Positions 53,373 through 62,268 of a stretch of 64,000 nt of DNA are shown one piece after another. Within the stretch, counting starts at the first letter, position 1. The number at the start of each line of letters is the position of its first letter. Below the pieces are notes generated by a model. It was not told the DNA's origin. It ran no database searches and saw only the letters and a program-made list of their open reading frames with translations. The translations under genes and the position numbers were made by a program. Origin of the DNA: Acidobacteriota bacterium (GTDB lineage Bacteria; Acidobacteriota; Terriglobia; Bryobacterales; Bryobacteraceae); contig JACTMJ010000022.1 of assembly GCA_014584705.1 (NCBI GenBank), positions 1 through 64,000 on the forward strand. Reading direction: 5' to 3'.

Positions 53373-54455
53373 CTACTTGAGGGGAAGCGCCACCGGCTTG
53401 CCCGTCTTCACCGACAGCTTCGCCGCATCGATGATCTCATTCACACCCACATTGAAGTCCATCGACGTCATGCCTTCCGGCTCTTTTCCGGAGCGGATGC
53501 AATCGAGCATGTAGGCGATCGGCTCCAGGCGGTTGGCCGGCAATCCCGGATCCGGCAGAACTTGCTCCGCCCCGCGGCTGGGCCGGAAGGTCGCCTTCTC
53601 GCGGTCCGCCGCCAGACTCCCCTTGAGCCCAAAGAGTTCGACCTGCTGAAAGCTGCGCGGAAGATCCCAGCTTGCTTCAAGCAGGGCCACGCCGCTCTTG
53701 TAGCTCAGAAGGATCGTGGCGCTGTCCTCCACCTTGGGGAACTCATTCGGGCGGAGGTGAATGGCGTGGGCGAACACCGTCTGGGGCCGCCCGAGATACA
53801 TGAGGCTCCAGAGCGCGTTATAGCAGCCGAAATCCATCAGCGCGCCGGCGCCGTTCTTTTCCGGATCGGTCAGCCAATTGAAGAAGAACTTATTGAGTCC
53901 GGTAGGTCCGCCGGGGCCACCGTGTCCTACAATTCCGTGCAGCCGCCAGACGGTGCCGAGTTCCCCCGAATCGAGCTTCGTCTTGAGCGCGTGCATGGTG
54001 GGCCACCATGCCATCTGGTAGTTGGTCATCACTTTGATGCCGTTTTTCCGGGCGAGATCGCGGATCTTCACGGCATCCTTGTAAGTGGAGGCGAGCGGCT
54101 TCTCAAAAATCACGTTCACTTTGCGCGGGGCGCAGTACTCCACAATCTCCAGATGGCGATTGTTCTCCACGAAGGCCCACACCACCAGGGGCTTCTTCTC
54201 GTCGATCAGCTTCTTGTAGTCGGAATAGACGAGATCGCGGCTCAGCCCGCGTTTAACGGCTTCATCGATCAGCGCCGGTTCCGTTTCGGCAACGCCGACG
54301 AGTCTGGCGGGGTCGCCCTTCACCATCTTGCCGAACTGGCCCCATACGTGGGAGTGCACCATGCCAATGACGGCGATGGTGGGCTCCTGCGCTAGCGCCG
54401 GGAAAACGCAGAAAACAACTGCCAGAATTAACGCCGCGAGTGGCCGGGAGAACAT
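53373..54455 (-). CDS. exported Gfo/Idh/MocA-type oxidoreductase
   Basis: 360 aa. A signal peptide (LAALILAVVFCVFPALA) precedes the Rossmann domain PTIAVIGMVHSHVWGQFGKMVKGDPARLVGVAE; the usual GxGxxG is altered to GMVHSH. VIFEKPLASTYKDAVKI contains the conserved EKP catalytic Lys, and the C-terminal domain has GGPGGPTGLNKFFFNWL and GCYNALW. An NAD(P)-dependent sugar enzyme outside the cytoplasm is unusual, though secreted relatives such as glucose-fructose oxidoreductase exist. ATG 54455 follows AGAGGTG. It precedes the glycosidase by 28 bases in the same operon. Confidence 0.8.
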   Translation of the reverse strand: MFSRPLAALILAVVFCVFPALAQEPTIAVIGMVHSHVWGQFGKMVKGDPARLVGVAETEPALIDEAVKRGLSRDLVYSDYKKLIDEKKPLVVWAFVENNRHLEIVEYCAPRKVNVIFEKPLASTYKDAVKIRDLARKNGIKVMTNYQMAWWPTMHALKTKLDSGELGTVWRLHGIVGHGGPGGPTGLNKFFFNWLTDPEKNGAGALMDFGCYNALWSLMYLGRPQTVFAHAIHLRPNEFPKVEDSATILLSYKSGVALLEASWDLPRSFQQVELFGLKGSLAADREKATFRPSRGAEQVLPDPGLPANRLEPIAYMLDCIRSGKEPEGMTSMDFNVGVNEIIDAAKLSVKTGKPVALPLK

Positions 54456-54694
54456 CGTTCGCACCTCTTTGTGTCGGGAAGTTTGTGGACTGGGATTCAT
54501 TTTCTCACTTTTTCGGATCGGTCCTGATCTCTCCGCGGTCTGAAAAAGAATCCGGGGGTTCTTCTCCCGGACCGCGGCGAGTGCAGCGCTTGAAGTTCCA
54601 GTACCGATCATTTTGGCTGGAAAGGTGGTAGAGTAAGTCCCAAGTTTTTTGTTCCTTGGCCATCGTTTCACTGGGAAGGACAGGAGAGGTCTTT

Positions 54695-57600
54695 ATGAAG
54701 ATCAGCCTCGGTGTCTTGACGATTTTGCTTTTGCCGGCGGTTCCGCTGTATGCCGCCGGGGGTGGGGAACTGGGGGCGCAATCCGCCGCCGCAACGAGTC
54801 CGAAAGAGGCGTCACGGGGACTTCGGGAGTCGCAAGGGACGGTCCCAAGGGACGCCGCCACGGCACGCAGCCTTGCCGCGCTGCTGGACCGCTATGCCGC
54901 GCCGGGACGCTTTGCCGCGTATGAGCGGTACTGGGATTTGCTCGGGCCGGACGGCGCGGATGAGGAGAAGCGCAACGCCCTCCGCAGGATGGTGGTGTTG
55001 AGCCTTGAAGAGCGAAAGCCGGAGCAGACCGAGAAATATCTGGCGCTGTACCGGCAGGCGGGCGGAACGGACCTTGCCCTGCCCGATCCTGCCTCCGGCA
55101 ATACCGCTTCTTCTCTTTATGGAACCATCGAGATTCCCGGCCCCGTGCCCGCCTTTGCACGGATGGCCGCGCTCGCCCCTGACGTTTCGCCGGAACTGTT
55201 GCTGAGCGCACTGGCGCGCAACATCTCCATTTCCGGTTACCGCTCCATGGGCCCGGAGGGCGGCATGCAGGAAACGGAATATCTGCGGCTGGTTTTCCGG
55301 TATCTGCAGCAAGCCCAGGACCTCGCCAAGCTTGCGGGCGAGGGAAAGGTGCTGCGCATCGGCGAGTGCGAATCCACCGAAACCGGCGAGTTGCTGAAGA
55401 TTCTCGGATACCGCATGCGCGGAGGATGCGGCGGAGATCTGGTGCTGGAGACCGTCAACCCCACCAAGGCCTTCATCACGGTGGATTCCGGATTTCCGCT
55501 GGCGGACCTGGAGCAGGCGCTGCGCACGAATCGCCCCTTCGCCTACGATATGACCCCGACGAAGATCCCGATCCTCTACGGGCCGGACTATTGGGCGCTG
55601 AACGACCCCAAGAAGGAGAAATCGCCGATCCAGGTGCTTCTCTCGGACCCGGCTTTGTGCCGCCTCTACCTCAGCCTCGCCAAGCTGGAAACCAATACCG
55701 CCGAGATCATCCGCAAGGATATTGAACTGGAGAAGCTGCGAGCCTTTTCGCACGTCATCGACTTCTACGGCGCAATGTTCCATGTGGAGAACGGCAGAGT
55801 CGTGACGCCGGGCGGCGCGAAGGCACAGGCCAAGTGGGAAAAGATGGTCGGCGCTTCCGTGAGCAAACCCTCCGAGTTCTTCATGAAGCTGATCTCTTCG
55901 GACGACGGCTGGTTGGCGTGCTACTACGACGCGCTATACCGGATTGAAGGTCCGGCGAAGGAATATCTGACCGAACCCGAAAGAATGGAGCGCTTCTACG
56001 AGGCCCTGCGCGGAAAGATCACCAGCCCTGGACCGGCCCGGCCGGTGTTTCGCGCCAATACCGACATGCTGATCTTCACGCATCGGCTGAGGCTCGACGC
56101 CGACGGCCGCCCGCACATACCGGGCACGCTCGCCGTCTGGAAGGAACTGTTCGCCGACAAGAAGTTCGTCGACGACCGGCGACTTCGCAGAGCCGCGCCG
56201 GGGTGGCGGGATGCCGACGATCTGATCGCGGCGCTCTTCGGGCTCAGCCGCAGCTACGTGGAGAATCTTCCGCTGCGGATGTTTATCGCCACGAGCGAGA
56301 TGAACCGGTTGCGGGATCGGCCATTAGAGCCCGCCACGGTGCAACTGCTGCTGAACGAATACAATACCCTCCGCAGCCAATACTCCCTGCTGACGGAATC
56401 GCCGCAATTGAGCGACGAGGCCATCCGCCAGTTTGTGGATACCGCTCTGGCAACCCAGAAGATTCGCAATGAAGAACTCCGGGCTGACACCGTCGGCTCC
56501 CTGCAGGGCCTTCTCGGCCTGTGGCAGATTTACGCGCGCCACGGAATCCTTCGCGGACCGGACGTCGACAGCACCTTCCGGAAGATTCTGGAATCCGTCG
56601 GGAAGCCCGAGAACGAAGCGCAGCTCTTCGCGAATGCCCGGAAGGGCGTTCAGGATCTCCTTACCGCAACCGGGGGAACGGGCGGCGCCGACCCGCAGAA
56701 GCACATCGTGAACCTGCTGGCGGGAGTGCGGAATGCCGGCGATCCGGCGGTTCTGGCGAAGCAGACGCAGACGATCAACACGATCGTGGATGCGCAGAAT
56801 CTGCTCACGCTCACGGACCTTTTCACGCTGGACGACCAGTTGCAGGGCGCGGCTTCCGGCGGGGCGATCGACACATCCCTCGTGAACCGGCTTACCGCGC
56901 AGATTGGCCGGATTCAATCCGCGCGCGCCTCCCTGAGCACGGACGAAAAGAATGCGCTGAGTTTTGGCCGCATCGCGGAGCAGCATGTCGAACACGAGCG
57001 AAAAGTGCGGTTGCGGGCGGAAGTGGATAAGAACTCCAACTCGCCCGAGAAAATGCTTGCGCTGCGCGAGGTGCTGGCCCCGCACCTGCGGGATACGCTG
57101 GTGGGCCTCGTGTATGCCCACTACGCGCCGCCGGGCGGGCAGATCCTGCTCACGAACAGCCAGTTTGTTCGCTATCACGACTTCTCCGGATTGCCGGGGA
57201 CGGATTACAGTTGGGCGCCCACGGAGGTCGCGGGCGTCGGCTGGTCCGCCACATCGGGCGGGCGCTTGATGGGTTCCCTGAGCGAATTGCCGTATGCGCT
57301 GGCCCAGGCGGAACAGAATTTTTTGGTTCCAGATCGGGAGCAGGCGCTGATCTGGGGAGATCTTGTTCCTCAGGTTTTGCTCACGGCAACCGTGCCCCGC
57401 TGGTGGAATGTGAGCCCCACGCAGGTGCACTATGTGGCGCTATTGCAGCGCGCGGGCAAGAGCCTGCTGGCGGAAGCGGTGGTGGATGCCACGGTGCGCG
57501 GGCAGGTGATGGCCTCACTCGACCACTGCTCGAATCCGCATCGCGTTTCCGAGGTGCGGCGGGCCATCCAGCGCAGGGACCCGAAGGCGGCGACGGAGCT

Positions 57601-58069
57601 GTTGATGCCGTCGGAGCTCTTTCGCGTCGGCCTCGACGTGCTGGCCGCGAACCGGACGCTGCAATCCCCGATCTACACGGAGATTCGGCATCTTCAGCAA
57701 TCGGACCCCTCCGTGAAGATGGAGACCATCAGCGACCTGTTCGGTTCCCCGAAACCGGCGCTGACGCATTCCTACCGTCCGGAGTTGCTCGGCCTTCGCA
57801 CCATGCCCACGATGATGGGCTATTCCAGCCGCTTGATGGCGGAGACGTGGGAATCGGGCGCACTCTACTGGGCGGAAATTTCCGACCGCCTGGAGATGAA
57901 GCCCGAAGAATTGAACATCACCATTCCGGAATGGACGCGCGAAACCATTGAAGGCATTTTCGCTACGCACCTGGAGGATTGGCCCGCGCTCTTGCGGTCC
58001 ATGCGGCGGGTGGGCGAAAGCAAAGTGAACGGGAGCTCGGAAAGCACGCCCATGGGCGGAGGGCAATAG
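54695..58069 (+). CDS. large exported protein of unknown function
   Basis: 1124 aa. MKISLGVLTILLLPAVPLYAAGGG is a signal peptide; ATG 54695 follows AGGAGAGG, and a 13-codon longer reading is rejected. No known domain is recognised. Residues about 225-300 have a compact Cys-containing unit (RIGECESTETGELLKILGYRMRGGCGGDLVLETVN) and PTKIPILYGPDYW. The rest is helical, with an aromatic C-terminal half (QFVRYHDFSGLPGTDYSWAPTEVAGVGWSATSGGRLMGS). No membrane helix follows the signal. The adjacent VWFA-type protein, 57 bases downstream, suggests a joint surface role. Confidence 0.75.
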   Translation: MKISLGVLTILLLPAVPLYAAGGGELGAQSAAATSPKEASRGLRESQGTVPRDAATARSLAALLDRYAAPGRFAAYERYWDLLGPDGADEEKRNALRRMVVLSLEERKPEQTEKYLALYRQAGGTDLALPDPASGNTASSLYGTIEIPGPVPAFARMAALAPDVSPELLLSALARNISISGYRSMGPEGGMQETEYLRLVFRYLQQAQDLAKLAGEGKVLRIGECESTETGELLKILGYRMRGGCGGDLVLETVNPTKAFITVDSGFPLADLEQALRTNRPFAYDMTPTKIPILYGPDYWALNDPKKEKSPIQVLLSDPALCRLYLSLAKLETNTAEIIRKDIELEKLRAFSHVIDFYGAMFHVENGRVVTPGGAKAQAKWEKMVGASVSKPSEFFMKLISSDDGWLACYYDALYRIEGPAKEYLTEPERMERFYEALRGKITSPGPARPVFRANTDMLIFTHRLRLDADGRPHIPGTLAVWKELFADKKFVDDRRLRRAAPGWRDADDLIAALFGLSRSYVENLPLRMFIATSEMNRLRDRPLEPATVQLLLNEYNTLRSQYSLLTESPQLSDEAIRQFVDTALATQKIRNEELRADTVGSLQGLLGLWQIYARHGILRGPDVDSTFRKILESVGKPENEAQLFANARKGVQDLLTATGGTGGADPQKHIVNLLAGVRNAGDPAVLAKQTQTINTIVDAQNLLTLTDLFTLDDQLQGAASGGAIDTSLVNRLTAQIGRIQSARASLSTDEKNALSFGRIAEQHVEHERKVRLRAEVDKNSNSPEKMLALREVLAPHLRDTLVGLVYAHYAPPGGQILLTNSQFVRYHDFSGLPGTDYSWAPTEVAGVGWSATSGGRLMGSLSELPYALAQAEQNFLVPDREQALIWGDLVPQVLLTATVPRWWNVSPTQVHYVALLQRAGKSLLAEAVVDATVRGQVMASLDHCSNPHRVSEVRRAIQRRDPKAATELLMPSELFRVGLDVLAANRTLQSPIYTEIRHLQQSDPSVKMETISDLFGSPKPALTHSYRPELLGLRTMPTMMGYSSRLMAETWESGALYWAEISDRLEMKPEELNITIPEWTRETIEGIFATHLEDWPALLRSMRRVGESKVNGSSESTPMGGGQ

Positions 58070-58126
58070 AGTTACGGCACGAGAAGCGGTCATGCGCGGT
58101 CACAATTCAAGACACGGGAAATCGTC

Positions 58127-59140
58127 ATGAACATGAAGCTGCTACTGGGACTTATGCTTATCGCCGGATTGGCGCTGCCCGTGCGGGCACAGGAAAGCGA
58201 TCCGGTGTTTCGGGTGGACACCAATCTCGTGGTGCTCACCTTCACCGTAACCGATGGCAAGGGGCGCTACGTGAACGGGCTGAAGCCATCGGAATTTCGC
58301 ATTCTGGAAGACGGCATCGTGCAGAAGATCGCGACTTTTTCGGAAGGGAACCTCCCGGCGATGCGGGTGAAACAGGATGGCGGTCTGGAGCCGATCGTGC
58401 CCGTGAGAGCGGCCGGCCCGGCGACCGGCACCGCGCCCACGGGCAGAGCGGAATCGTTCGCGGACACCCTCGCCGGCACGAACGTGTTTGTGCTGTTTGA
58501 CACGTCCAACTACATGTATCGCGGCTTCGTATACGCCTCGGACGCCGTCGCCGATTTCATCCGCGGCCTGGACGATGCGGATTCCGTGGCGATTTACACC
58601 TTCAGCCGGAACCTCTCGCGCGCCACCAGCCTTACACGCAACCGCAACGAAGCCATCCGGGGCTTGCGCAGCGCCGTCGTGGGCGACGACGCCGCGCTTT
58701 ACAACGGGCTGCTGCTCACGCTGCGCGATGCCGCGAAGGTGCCCGGGAGGAAAGTGGTGATCGTCTTCTCCAACGGCCCCGACAGCGCCAGCATGGTCGC
58801 GCCGGACGATGTCCGCCGGGTAGCGGAGGAAGAGGGTATCCCGCTCTACGTCATCTCCACCGCCGAGGCCAACCAGGACCGGATTTCCACGAACGTCTTC
58901 CGGCGCATCGCCGAACGCACGGGCGGCCAGGCTTACTTCGCGCGCAGTTGGCAGAAGCAGGTGGAAGCCTTTGAGGCCATCCGCGAGGATTTGGGAAACT
59001 CCTACACCATCACCTATTATCCGCAGGTGAACCCGAACATGGAATTCCGCGAGATCACCGTGGAACTATCGCCGGACCCGCAGGGCAAGAAGTTCAAGAT
59101 TCGCGCGCGCCCCGGGTACAAGCCGCGGCCGGGTTCGTAA
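58127..59140 (+). CDS. exported VWFA-related protein (Acidobacteria type)
   Basis: 337 aa. Signal peptide MNMKLLLGLMLIAGLALPVRAQ. FRVDTNLVVLTFTVTDGKGRYVNGLKPSEFRILEDGIVQKIATF is the opening Ig-like region, and NVFVLFDTSNYMYRGFVYASDAVADFIRGL contains an altered metal-site motif, DTSNYM in place of DxSxS. ARSWQKQVEAFEAIREDLGNSYTITYYP completes the domain known as VWFA-related Acidobacterial (TIGR03436 type). Probably binds other surface proteins; the partner may be the large protein upstream. Confidence 0.85.
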   Translation: MNMKLLLGLMLIAGLALPVRAQESDPVFRVDTNLVVLTFTVTDGKGRYVNGLKPSEFRILEDGIVQKIATFSEGNLPAMRVKQDGGLEPIVPVRAAGPATGTAPTGRAESFADTLAGTNVFVLFDTSNYMYRGFVYASDAVADFIRGLDDADSVAIYTFSRNLSRATSLTRNRNEAIRGLRSAVVGDDAALYNGLLLTLRDAAKVPGRKVVIVFSNGPDSASMVAPDDVRRVAEEEGIPLYVISTAEANQDRISTNVFRRIAERTGGQAYFARSWQKQVEAFEAIREDLGNSYTITYYPQVNPNMEFREITVELSPDPQGKKFKIRARPGYKPRPGS

Positions 59141-59177
59141 GCATCGCGGCAAGTGGCTCGTTTCGAGATTCGCTTCC

Positions 59178-59213
59178 CACCCGGACCGGCGCCTGCCTCC
59201 GTCGATCCGGGTG
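59178..59213. terminator. hairpin between convergent VWFA and anti-sigma genes
   Basis: CACCCGGA at 59178-59185 pairs with TCCGGGTG at 59206-59213 across a 20-base loop. Its placement between convergent genes fits termination, but there is no T-run. Confidence 0.35.
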
Positions 59214-59226
59214 AGGCCGGCAGCCC

Positions 59227-59547
59227 TCACTTCGGGAGTTGCGAACGCCGCGCCAGCACCTTCTCGTACGCTTCCACCATGCGGGACTTCGTGCCTTCCG
59301 AAAGCGGCGCCGGCGTCTGCTCCAACCCAAATTCGTGGCACATCTTCACCGTCGTCTTGAGGCTCTCTATGAACTCCAGGCACGGCGGGCAGCCCTGCAT
59401 CTCGGCCTTCAATTGCTCCAGGTCTTCGGCCGTGATATGGACGTCGAGCGATTCCCCCAGACGTTGCTCGAGCGGCGCGCAACCGCTGTTCCCATTCGCG
59501 GCCGCATTTCCCGGCCGGCTCCCAGCCCCTTCGATTGCTTCTTCCAT
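59227..59547 (-). CDS. small anti-sigma-like protein
   Basis: 106 aa, soluble. CAPLEQRLGESLDVHITAEDLEQLKAEMQGCPPCLEFIESLKTTVKMC resembles the zinc-binding anti-sigma domain, with the CPPC pair kept but the His normally four residues before it replaced by Glu. An extra Cys lies on either side. ATG 59547 follows the sigma factor stop by 44 bases, the normal sigma/anti-sigma order. Confidence 0.7.
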   Translation of the reverse strand: MEEAIEGAGSRPGNAAANGNSGCAPLEQRLGESLDVHITAEDLEQLKAEMQGCPPCLEFIESLKTTVKMCHEFGLEQTPAPLSEGTKSRMVEAYEKVLARRSQLPK

Positions 59548-59591
59548 ACAACTTCCCTCGTCGCGCCATCCCCTGGCGCGTGGTTCACTCT

Positions 59592-60224
59592 CTACCGTGA
59601 CAGTGTGGCGGACGCCTCCAGCAGGTGCCGGTCCAGCTTCTGCCGGATGGCCAGCCGGGCCCGGTGCAGCCTCGTCTTCACCACGTCGATCTTCACATCC
59701 AGAATCTCCGCGGTTTCTTCCGTGTTCAGTTCCTCTACGTCCCGCAGCAGCAGAACCGAACGGTAAATCTCCGGCAGTTCCCGGATCGCCGCCGCCAGAA
59801 TCTCCTTCAACTGCTTTTGCAGCAACTGGCTTTCGGGAACCCTGCTCCAATCGGCGATCTGCATCCGGACGCCGCTTCCGTCTTCTTCCGTGCGCGGAAG
59901 GTAATCCTCCAGGCTCAGCTCGGTTTTCGGCGCGAACACGCTCTTGCGCCGCTTCATCAGGCAGGCATTCCGGGCGATCCGGAAGACCCAGGCCCGCACA
60001 TTGCGGGCATCCTGCAACTGATCAAAATTCTCGAAGACCTTCAGCAGCGTATCCTGCGCCACTTCCTCCGCGTCTTCCCGGTGCCCGCACATCATCAGCG
60101 TGTACTGGAAGATCTTCGATTGGAAGATGTTCACAAACTCGTCGAACGCGGCGGCATTGCCGCGGAGCAACTCCTCGGCGAGTTCCACCTCCCGGCTCTT
60201 GGGAGACTCAATTGCGGTAGACAT
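59592..60224 (-). CDS. ECF RNA polymerase sigma factor
   Basis: 210 aa. Region 2: LLRGNAAAFDEFVNIFQSKIFQYTLMMCGHREDAEEVAQDTLLKVFENFDQLQDARNVRAWVFRIARNACLMKRRK. Region 4: AIRELPEIYRSVLLLRDVEELNTEETAEILDVKIDVVKTRLHRARLAIRQKLD. A second ECF system separate from that at 42.5 kb, paired with the anti-sigma-like gene 44 bases downstream. Confidence 0.92.
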   Translation of the reverse strand: MSTAIESPKSREVELAEELLRGNAAAFDEFVNIFQSKIFQYTLMMCGHREDAEEVAQDTLLKVFENFDQLQDARNVRAWVFRIARNACLMKRRKSVFAPKTELSLEDYLPRTEEDGSGVRMQIADWSRVPESQLLQKQLKEILAAAIRELPEIYRSVLLLRDVEELNTEETAEILDVKIDVVKTRLHRARLAIRQKLDRHLLEASATLSR

Positions 60225-60323
60225 AAGCGCTTGACTTCACCGGCGGAGCGCCGCACGCGCGCCCCCGGCGGGACAAGCTCATTCTATCGAATCGTCCCCG
60301 AACGGCAGCCAGAGCCGCTGCGG

Positions 60324-60734
60324 CTATCCCGCTTCGACCGCTTCGCCGACGGAAACCTCAGTCCGCATCGAGGGGGGATGCAGCAGGGTCGCATGAATCA
60401 AGCATTTCTCCACCGCCTTTCGCACCGGCTCCAGATGGGCTTCATCCACGCCCGGCACTTCCACATGAATCGCAAAGCCGTCAAGGCGCGGGGGATTCTT
60501 CGCCTTCTCCGCGGTGACCTTCACGTGCAGGCCCTCCGTGGGAAGCCGGTTGAGGTTCAGGTAATACGCGGCGTAGAAGGCCGCGCAGGTTCCCAGCGAA
60601 GAGAGCAGCAGTTCGGGCGGAGTCATCCCGCCGTCGGCACCCTTTGACTCCAAGGGCTGATCCGAAACCACCTTATGGCCGCGGCACTCGGCTTCAAACT
60701 GAACGCCGCCTAAATACCTGACATTCGTCTCCAT
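60324..60734 (-). CDS. OsmC/Ohr-family protein
   Basis: 136 aa. The family core reads GGVQFEAECRGHKVVSDQPLESKGADGGMTPPELLLSSLGTCAAFYAAYYL, with the first reactive Cys in GTC and the second in VRKAVEKCLIHATL, the pair that reduces organic hydroperoxides in OsmC. ATG 60734 follows AGGAG at eight bases; a longer reading upstream is rejected. It is divergent from the efflux operon. Confidence 0.9.
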   Translation of the reverse strand: METNVRYLGGVQFEAECRGHKVVSDQPLESKGADGGMTPPELLLSSLGTCAAFYAAYYLNLNRLPTEGLHVKVTAEKAKNPPRLDGFAIHVEVPGVDEAHLEPVRKAVEKCLIHATLLHPPSMRTEVSVGEAVEAG

Positions 60735-60883
60735 GGCGCATCTCCTGGCTCCACAGATTCGCTCGACGCCCCACTGGTGACAAACGGCGCTCCGGAAGGC
60801 CGGCGGCATCCGATCGGAGAACGGCAATGTCACGCCCCCTGCGGCGCTTGCATCTCTAGGACGGAAGCGAAATCGGAATCGCG

Positions 60884-62260
60884 ATGCAAAAAGCTCTTAT
60901 ACTCTTTTTTCTCCTTCTTCCCCTGCCGGCGTCGGCACAGGCGCCCTCGCCCGGCATCGCTCCTCCCGGCGGGGGCGAGCGCCTCAGCCTGCGAGACGCC
61001 GTCAACCGCGCCCTCGCCGGGAACCCCGGCCTCGAAGCGATGCAGGCGGGGGAGAAGGAAGCAGCCAGCCGGGTGGACGCCGCGCGCAGCGGTTACCTCC
61101 CGCGAGTGAACTACCAGGAGATGGTGCAGCGGGGAAACAATCCCGTGTACGTATTCGGTGCACTGCTCACGCAGCGGCAATTTGCGGAGCCCAACTTCGC
61201 CATCCGCTCGCTCAACCGTCCGGATTTTCTGAACAACTTCCAATCCATGGTGACCGTGGACCAGGTGGTGTTCAACGCCGGCCGTACCGGGAACGCCGTC
61301 AAGGCGGCGGAACTTGGCCGGCAGATGAGTGAGCTCGAAACCCGCTCCTCGGAATTGCAGGTGATGCAGCGGGTGCTGGAGGCCTATTTCGGCGTGAAGC
61401 TTGGCGAAGCGGCGTACCAGGCAGCTGAAGAGAGCGTCCGCGGCGCGGAGGCCGACCTCAAGCGCGCGGAGGACTTCCGGCGCGAAGGGGTCACGACGGA
61501 TTCCGACGTGCTTTCCATCCGCGTCCACCTCGCTGGCGTGCGCCAGGAAGCCATTCAACGCCGCACACAACTGGAAGTGGCCCTCGCCGCCCTGAACGTC
61601 GCCATGGGCGCGCCGGAAGACGCCACCTTCACGCTCACCACGCCCTTGATGGAAACGGCATACGAAGCGCCGGCATTGGGCGAGAGCCAAAGGTCGGCGG
61701 TGGACACACGTCCGGAAGCGCGGCTGGCCCTCAAGGGATTGGAAGCGGCACGGGTCCGGCAAAAGGTAGCCCGTGCCGCCTACTGGCCGGAGGTGTTTGT
61801 GCGGGGTGTGTTTGAAACGGATCGCCAGGAGGTGCTGAACAAGGGCGGCGCGAACTGGTTCTTTGGCGCCGGCCTGCGCTGGAACGTATTCGACGGAATG
61901 GAAAGGAAGGCGCGCGTGGCGGAGAGCCGCCATGGCATCGACGCGGCCGAAGCGCGGCAACGCCAGGCCGCCTCCGGCGTTCGATTCGAAGTACGGCGGG
62001 CGTGGCTCGAATGGAGCGCCGTCAAAGACCGTCTGGCCTTGGCCCGCGCCAGCATCGCGGAAGCCGAGGAGAGCCTGCGAATCACCAGGGACCGTTACGC
62101 GAACGGCCTGAGCACGGTGACGGATCTGCTGCGCACGGAAATTGCCGTGCTCAGCGCGAAGACGGGCTATCTCGCGGCATTGTACGAACAGCGCCTCGCG
62201 GCCGTGCGCCTCGAAGCCGCCAAAGGCTCGCTCAACCCCGGTTCGCTCCTGTTTGATTGA
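60884..62260 (+). CDS. TolC-family outer membrane efflux protein
   Basis: 458 aa. Signal peptide LILFFLLLPLPASAQ; ERLSLRDAVNRALAGNPGLEAMQAG begins the first of two outer-membrane efflux repeats of coiled helices (about 30-240 and 260-450, with RYANGLSTVTDLLRTEIAVLSAKTGY near the end). It forms the trimeric exit channel for the adaptor and pump encoded directly downstream. Confidence 0.93.
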   Translation: MQKALILFFLLLPLPASAQAPSPGIAPPGGGERLSLRDAVNRALAGNPGLEAMQAGEKEAASRVDAARSGYLPRVNYQEMVQRGNNPVYVFGALLTQRQFAEPNFAIRSLNRPDFLNNFQSMVTVDQVVFNAGRTGNAVKAAELGRQMSELETRSSELQVMQRVLEAYFGVKLGEAAYQAAEESVRGAEADLKRAEDFRREGVTTDSDVLSIRVHLAGVRQEAIQRRTQLEVALAALNVAMGAPEDATFTLTTPLMETAYEAPALGESQRSAVDTRPEARLALKGLEAARVRQKVARAAYWPEVFVRGVFETDRQEVLNKGGANWFFGAGLRWNVFDGMERKARVAESRHGIDAAEARQRQAASGVRFEVRRAWLEWSAVKDRLALARASIAEAEESLRITRDRYANGLSTVTDLLRTEIAVLSAKTGYLAALYEQRLAAVRLEAAKGSLNPGSLLFD

Positions 62261-62268
62261 GGACATTC

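Noticed and set aside
60830..62266. 478-codon open frame antisense to the TolC gene
   Set aside because: TolC repeats and signal peptide are clear on the plus strand, and the operon order supports it.
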